DNA of 8,633 nt from an uncultured Leucobacter sp. GTDB lineage: Bacteria; Actinomycetota; Actinomycetes; Actinomycetales; Microbacteriaceae. The number at the start of each line of letters is the position of its first letter. Positions within the stretch are counted from its first letter, which is position 1. Below are positions 5,909 to 8,633 of this stretch, in pieces. A program made the translations under genes and the position numbers. The notes under the pieces were generated by a model. That model was not told the origin of the DNA, made no database searches, and saw only the letters and a program-made list of their open reading frames with translations. Location of the stretch: contig CAMFIY010000108.1 in assembly GCA_945952575.1 (NCBI GenBank), positions 1 to 8,633 of the forward strand, given 5' to 3'.

Positions 5909-6944
5909 CGTTCTCGGCCAGCGCCGAGCGGAGCCGGGCGGATCCCGAGCTCGAGCCGGTCGACTCGCGCTGCATCAGCCGCGCCGGGAGCAGTGTCGGT
6001 TCCGTCGGGACGGATCTGCCTCTCAATACCGAGATCAGCATGTTCGTCGCCGTGGCGCCCTGGTCGCGCAGCGGCGAGGCGACCGATGTCAGCGGCGGGG
6101 TGGTCAGTGCACCCAGCTGAGAGTTGTCGAATCCCACCACGCTGACATCGCGCGGGACCTCCAGCCCGAGCGCCCGCAGGCCGACGACGAAGCCGATCGC
6201 CACCACGTCGTTGAAGGCGATGACCGCGGTGGTGGGATTCGCGGCCCAGAGCTCGGCGGCGCGGAATCCGCCCTCGACGGTGGGCACGGCGGAACCGACC
6301 CGCCCGGCTCGCATCGACAGCTCCTTCGCGGATTGCTGCACGCCTCTCCAGCGCATGCCGTCGTTCCAGGAGGCCGCAGGGCCGGCGATGTAGGTGACGT
6401 CGGTGTGCCCCAGCGCATGCAGATGCTCGACGGCGTATCGGGCGCCCTCCGCGGAGTCCGTGAGCACGCAGGGAAGATCGCCGACAACCCGGTTGAGCAC
6501 CACCACCGGACGCTGCTTCGCGAGCATCTGGATGCCGGTCGCGGGGAGGCGCGGGCTGGTCAGCAGCACCCCGTCGACGGCGCCCAGATACCGCTCGAAC
6601 GCGCGCTCGCGCGCCATGCTCTCGCGGGAGTCGAAGACGAGGAGGGTGTAGCCGGCGGCCTCGGCCGCGGTGTCCGCGCCGCGGACGAGGTCGGTGAACA
6701 CCGGATTCCTGATGTCGCTGACGATCATCGCCAGGAGCTGCGACTGCCCGCCCGCATCCGGGAGGGCCCGGTTCCGCTGATATCCGAGCCGCTGTGCCGC
6801 CTCGCGGACCCGGGCGACGGTGGCCACGCTGACACGACCGGGTCGGGCCAGTGCACGTGAGACCGTCGAGGGGGCCACGCCCGCCGCTCGCGCCACGTCG
6901 TAGATCGTGACCGAGCGCTCGGATTCCTCTTCGCGGCGCGCCAT
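5904..6944 (-). CDS. LacI-family transcriptional regulator with an atypical hinge helix
   Basis: This is a 346-residue DNA-binding repressor. The N-terminal helix-turn-helix is VTIYDVARAAGVAPSTVSRAL (12-32), matching E. coli LacI with a constant offset of eight residues through Tyr55 and Asn58. A periplasmic-binding-protein-like effector domain follows (from LAMIVSDIRNPVF, 71-83, to the C-terminus, with VIAFNDVVAIG and DVSVVGFDNSQLG). The recognition helix has Pro25, Ser26 and Arg30 at LacI positions 17, 18 and 22. The hinge reads NRALPDAGGQSQLL (58-71): Ala64 replaces the DNA-intercalating Leu56 of LacI, and Pro62 and Gly65-66 should disfavour the helix. The start at 6944 is preferred over the ATG at 6953 because TACTAT lies 7 bases before 6944 and overlaps 6953. 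Divergence from a uronate isomerase suggests control of hexuronate use, with a uronate or intermediate as effector. That is inference from position. Confidence 0.93.
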   Translation of the reverse strand: MARREEESERSVTIYDVARAAGVAPSTVSRALARPGRVSVATVARVREAAQRLGYQRNRALPDAGGQSQLLAMIVSDIRNPVFTDLVRGADTAAEAAGYTLLVFDSRESMARERAFERYLGAVDGVLLTSPRLPATGIQMLAKQRPVVVLNRVVGDLPCVLTDSAEGARYAVEHLHALGHTDVTYIAGPAASWNDGMRWRGVQQSAKELSMRAGRVGSAVPTVEGGFRAAELWAANPTTAVIAFNDVVAIGFVVGLRALGLEVPRDVSVVGFDNSQLGALTTPPLTSVASPLRDQGATATNMLISVLRGRSVPTEPTLLPARLMQRESTGSSSGSARLRSALAENG

Positions 6945-6957
6945 ACGGTGCATAGTA
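6945..6957 (-). promoter_or_regulatory. Predicted leaderless promoter of the lacI-family gene (-10 TACTAT)
   Basis: On the minus strand TACTAT (6957-6952) is followed by 7 bases and ATG at 6944. The upstream in-frame ATG at 6951-6953 overlaps the -10 hexamer, so it would not be in the transcript if this promoter is used. No good -35 is visible; the sequence 17-18 bases upstream reads CTCACC or GCTCAC. Confidence 0.55.
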
Positions 6958-6992
6958 CTGGATGCCGGAAAGCTGGTGAGCGGCCCGATGAA

Positions 6993-7009
6993 CCGCCGGG
7001 GAGCGGCGG
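6993..7009. repeat. Perfect 6-bp inverted repeat in the lacI-uxaC divergent region
   Basis: CCGCCG (6993-6998) and CGGCGG (7004-7009) flank a 5-base loop GGGAG. It lies about 50-65 bases upstream of the predicted lacI start. It could be a regulator site or a chance G+C-rich repeat. The rest of the divergent region 6958-7065 also contains the 8-base palindrome GCAGCTGC at 7037-7044 and nothing else I can assign. Confidence 0.25.
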
Positions 7010-7065
7010 AGATTCCGGGCGACTCACGGTGGGATCGCAGCTGCAGGCACCCACTGCGTTCGGCG

Positions 7066-7097
7066 GGTTGGCAAACCTTGGCAACTTGTTGCCAGGG
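7066..7097. promoter_or_regulatory. Candidate operator of the LacI-family regulator
   Basis: TGGCAACTTGTTGCCA (7079-7094) is a palindrome with perfect 7-bp arms around a TT centre. Outer C/G pairs at 7076-7077 and 7096-7097 extend it past one mismatch. A second TTGGCAA half-site lies 10 bases upstream (7068-7074) inside the near-palindrome GGTTGGCAAACC (7066-7077). The palindrome covers the predicted uxaC -35 box, as expected for a repressor that excludes RNA polymerase. Assignment to the divergent LacI-type protein rests on position, size and the usual LacI-family operator form. Confidence 0.6.
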
Positions 7098-7125
7098 TGC
7101 GCGCGCCCTCAGAAGAATGGCCTTC
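7089..7125 (+). promoter_or_regulatory. Predicted promoter of uxaC (-35 TTGCCA, -10 AAGAAT), probably leaderless
   Basis: TTGCCA (7089-7094, five of six matches to TTGACA), an 18-base spacer and AAGAAT (7113-7118) are followed by 7 bases and the ATG at 7126. AAGAAT differs from the metG -10 (TAGAAT) only in the first base. The spacer contains the G+C-rich imperfect palindrome AGGGTGCGCGCGCCCT (7094-7109, one mismatched pair). The -35 box is inside the right arm of the operator palindrome. Confidence 0.5.
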
Positions 7126-8607
7126 ATGCACGTCACATCACGAGCGAACCTCCCGGGCAGGCACCCCGATCGGCTCCTGCCGGCGGAGCCGGAGCGCCGG
7201 GGAATCGCCCGCGAGCTCTACGAGCAGGTGGCGGGTCTGCCGATCATCTCCCCGCACGGTCACGTTCCGGCCGCTCTGCTCGCGGAGGACCGTCCGTTCA
7301 ACAATCCGGCGGAGCTCTTCATCACCCCGGACCACTACGTGACCCGGCTCCTGCACGCCCACGGCGTGCCGCTCGCCGAGCTGGGGGTCGGTGCGGAGCC
7401 GCTCGCCGAGGCGCAGGCCCGGCAGGCCTGGCGGGTCCTGTGCGAGCAGTGGGCGCGCTTCGCCGGGACGCCGATGAAGTACTGGCTCGAGGACGTGCTG
7501 CCCAACGTTTTCGAGGTCGAGCAGCTTCCGAGCGCCTCGAACGCGGAGACGCTCTACGATCACATCGACGAGCGGCTGGGCGATCCCGCGTACCGGCCGC
7601 GCGCGCTGCTCGAGTCCTTCAACATCGAGACGCTCGCGACGACCGACGACCCGCTCTCGGATCTCGCCCACCATGCGACGCTGAGGCGCGACGCCTCGTT
7701 CGGCACGGACGTGATCCCGACCCTCCGCATCGAGGCCTACATCGATCCCGCGCACGCGAGCTGGCCGGGCAACGTCTCCGCGCTGCTGGAAGCGACCGGG
7801 CGCGACGACACCTTCGCGTCGTATCTCGCGGCGATCGCGGATCGGCGCGCCTACTTCTCCCGGCACGGCGCGGTATCGATCGACTGCGCGCTGATCGACG
7901 CCGACACGGCGGTCCTTCACCCGGAGCAGTTGGCCGCCCTGTACGAGCGTGCGAGAGCGGGCGAGGCGACCGCGGCCGAGGCGAAGCTGTTCCGTGCCGG
8001 CATGGTCACCGAGATCGCGCGGCAGTCCCAGCGCGACGGACTGGTCATCACGCTGCACGTCGGCTCGCTGCGCGACTACGACCGGACCCTGTACGAGCAG
8101 TTCGGCCCGGATCGCGGCTGCGACATCCCGCTGACGACCGGCTTCGCCGAGGGGCTGCGCCCGCTGCTGGGCGAGCTCGGCGAAGACCCCGGGCTCCGCC
8201 TCGTGCTCTTCACTCTGGACGAGAGCGCATGGGCGCGCGAGATCGCGCCGCTCGCCGGCTTCTATCCGGGCGTGTACGTCGGTGCGCCGTGGTGGTTCCT
8301 CGACGAGCCGGAAGCCATCCTGCGATATCGTTCGGCCGTCACGGCGATCGTCGGGTTCGGCAAGCAGTCCGGGTTCATCGACGACACGCGTGCGCTCTGC
8401 TCGATACCCTCGCGACACGACATGGCGCGTCGGCTCGACTGCGCCTTCCTGTCGCAGCTCGTCGTCGAGCATCGGCTCTCGAAGGGCGAAGCCGCGTCTG
8501 TCATCCGCGAGCTCACCTACGAGCTGCCCCGCTCGACGTTCAAGCTCACGGGCTCCGGGAACCGACCCGGCGGGCTCCCGATCGATCATCCCAAGCCGAA
8601 ACAGTGA
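7126..8607 (+). CDS. uxaC: Uronate isomerase (glucuronate/galacturonate isomerase, UxaC family)
   Basis: UxaC is a metal-binding TIM-barrel enzyme of the amidohydrolase superfamily. It converts D-glucuronate to D-fructuronate and D-galacturonate to D-tagaturonate, the first step of hexuronate breakdown. This 493-residue protein (E. coli UxaC is about 470) has the N-terminal metal motif His44-x-His46 in SPHGHVPAALLAED, where classical members read closer to YHCH. It also has NIETLATTDDP (166-176), LHVGSLRDYDR (310-320), LDESAWAREIAPLAGFYPG around Asp365, and the C-terminal signature FIDDTRALCSIPSRHDMARR (417-436) with Arg430-His431. The ATG at 7126 is chosen for the promoter spacing; ATG at 7117 is an in-frame alternative adding three residues. 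AGAAG at 7111-7115 could serve as a Shine-Dalgarno if transcription starts further upstream. The gene is divergent from the LacI-family gene and appears to be the first gene of an operon. Confidence 0.94.
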   Translation: MHVTSRANLPGRHPDRLLPAEPERRGIARELYEQVAGLPIISPHGHVPAALLAEDRPFNNPAELFITPDHYVTRLLHAHGVPLAELGVGAEPLAEAQARQAWRVLCEQWARFAGTPMKYWLEDVLPNVFEVEQLPSASNAETLYDHIDERLGDPAYRPRALLESFNIETLATTDDPLSDLAHHATLRRDASFGTDVIPTLRIEAYIDPAHASWPGNVSALLEATGRDDTFASYLAAIADRRAYFSRHGAVSIDCALIDADTAVLHPEQLAALYERARAGEATAAEAKLFRAGMVTEIARQSQRDGLVITLHVGSLRDYDRTLYEQFGPDRGCDIPLTTGFAEGLRPLLGELGEDPGLRLVLFTLDESAWAREIAPLAGFYPGVYVGAPWWFLDEPEAILRYRSAVTAIVGFGKQSGFIDDTRALCSIPSRHDMARRLDCAFLSQLVVEHRLSKGEAASVIRELTYELPRSTFKLTGSGNRPGGLPIDHPKPKQ

Positions 8608-8616
8608 TTCACCAAT

Positions 8617-8621
8617 GGAGG
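8617..8621 (+). promoter_or_regulatory. Strong Shine-Dalgarno for the gene at the right edge
   Basis: GGAGG (8617-8621), within AATGGAGGT, sits 7 bases before the ATG at 8629 and 9 bases after the uxaC stop. It is the clearest Shine-Dalgarno in the window. This contrasts with the apparently leaderless first genes and fits an internal operon gene. Confidence 0.75.
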
Positions 8622-8628
8622 TAACGAT

Positions 8629-8633
8629 ATGAA
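8629..8633 (+). CDS. First five bases of the next gene downstream of uxaC (unidentified)
   Basis: An ATG at 8629 follows a near-ideal Shine-Dalgarno and lies 21 bases after the uxaC stop, so a co-transcribed gene very probably begins here. Only ATGAA is visible, so the second residue is Lys or Asn. The product cannot be identified. By context a hexuronate gene (fructuronate reductase, mannonate dehydratase or a transporter subunit) would be expected, but nothing in the sequence shows it. The ATG at 8615 in another frame stops after five codons and is not a start. Confidence 0.65.

Noticed and set aside
7094..7109. AGGGTGCGCGCGCCCT as a terminator or riboswitch stem
   Set aside because: It lies between the predicted -35 and -10 boxes of uxaC, has one mismatched pair and no T-run, so it would not be in the uxaC transcript.
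6907..7125. An upstream start for the uronate isomerase at 6907
   Set aside because: It would overlap the lacI-type gene and translate the divergent control region. Residues before Met at 7126 (or 7117) do not resemble the family.
7138..8589. A 483-codon minus-strand open frame opposite uxaC
   Set aside because: It is complementary to a recognisable uronate isomerase. Its translation is low-complexity Arg/Glu/Val-rich and has no start signal.
1..8633. tRNA or rRNA genes, CRISPR arrays, insertion sequences, phage genes or defence systems
   Set aside because: I saw no cloverleaf-like segments, regularly spaced repeats, transposase motifs or att-like repeats. Composition looks uniform and every segment of appreciable length is accounted for by recognisable genes.

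Overview
The window is a G+C-rich (about two thirds by eye) chromosomal segment from an actinobacterium. The metG-tatD-rsmA-ispE gene order, the protein sequences and the apparently leaderless promoters fit Microbacteriaceae. The genus cannot be fixed from this sequence. Most of the window is ordinary housekeeping sequence. The most informative parts are the promoters and the LacI/uronate isomerase pair at the right.

Layout. On the minus strand at the left are the first 96 residues of a GabT-type aminotransferase (runs off the left edge) and, upstream of it, a complete YdeI/OmpD-associated (OmdA-like) protein. Divergent from these is an OsmC-family protein. Next comes a plus-strand block: methionyl-tRNA synthetase (metG), a TatD-family metal-dependent hydrolase (GTGA overlap with metG), 16S rRNA dimethyladenosine methyltransferase rsmA/ksgA (8-base overlap with tatD) and, after a hairpin and a new promoter, ispE of the MEP isoprenoid pathway. 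ispE converges, with a 4-base gap, on a minus-strand LacI-family repressor gene. That gene is divergent from a uronate isomerase gene (uxaC family), which is followed by a strong Shine-Dalgarno and the first five bases of another gene at the right edge.

How the genes work together. metG, tatD and rsmA look like one translationally coupled unit. The arrangement resembles the mycobacterial and corynebacterial metG-tatD-rpf-ksgA-ispE neighbourhood, but the resuscitation-promoting-factor gene usually found between tatD and ksgA is absent. The LacI regulator and uxaC form a probable catabolic module for hexuronates. A 16-bp palindrome lies across the predicted uxaC -35 box and is the best operator candidate.

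Main observations. (1) gabT, metG, ispE and lacI each have a TANNNT box exactly 7 bases before the ATG and no Shine-Dalgarno. uxaC has AAGAAT at the same distance. This implies leaderless mRNAs and fixes the starts. Genes inside operons (tatD, the right-edge gene), and osmC, have Shine-Dalgarno sequences instead. (2) The LacI-family protein aligns without gaps to E. coli LacI through the headpiece, but its hinge helix has Pro and Gly, and Ala in place of the DNA-intercalating leucine. The candidate operator has a TT centre rather than the usual CG. (3) A strong hairpin sits between rsmA and the ispE -10 box. I found no phage, insertion sequence, CRISPR array, RNA gene or clear novel system.
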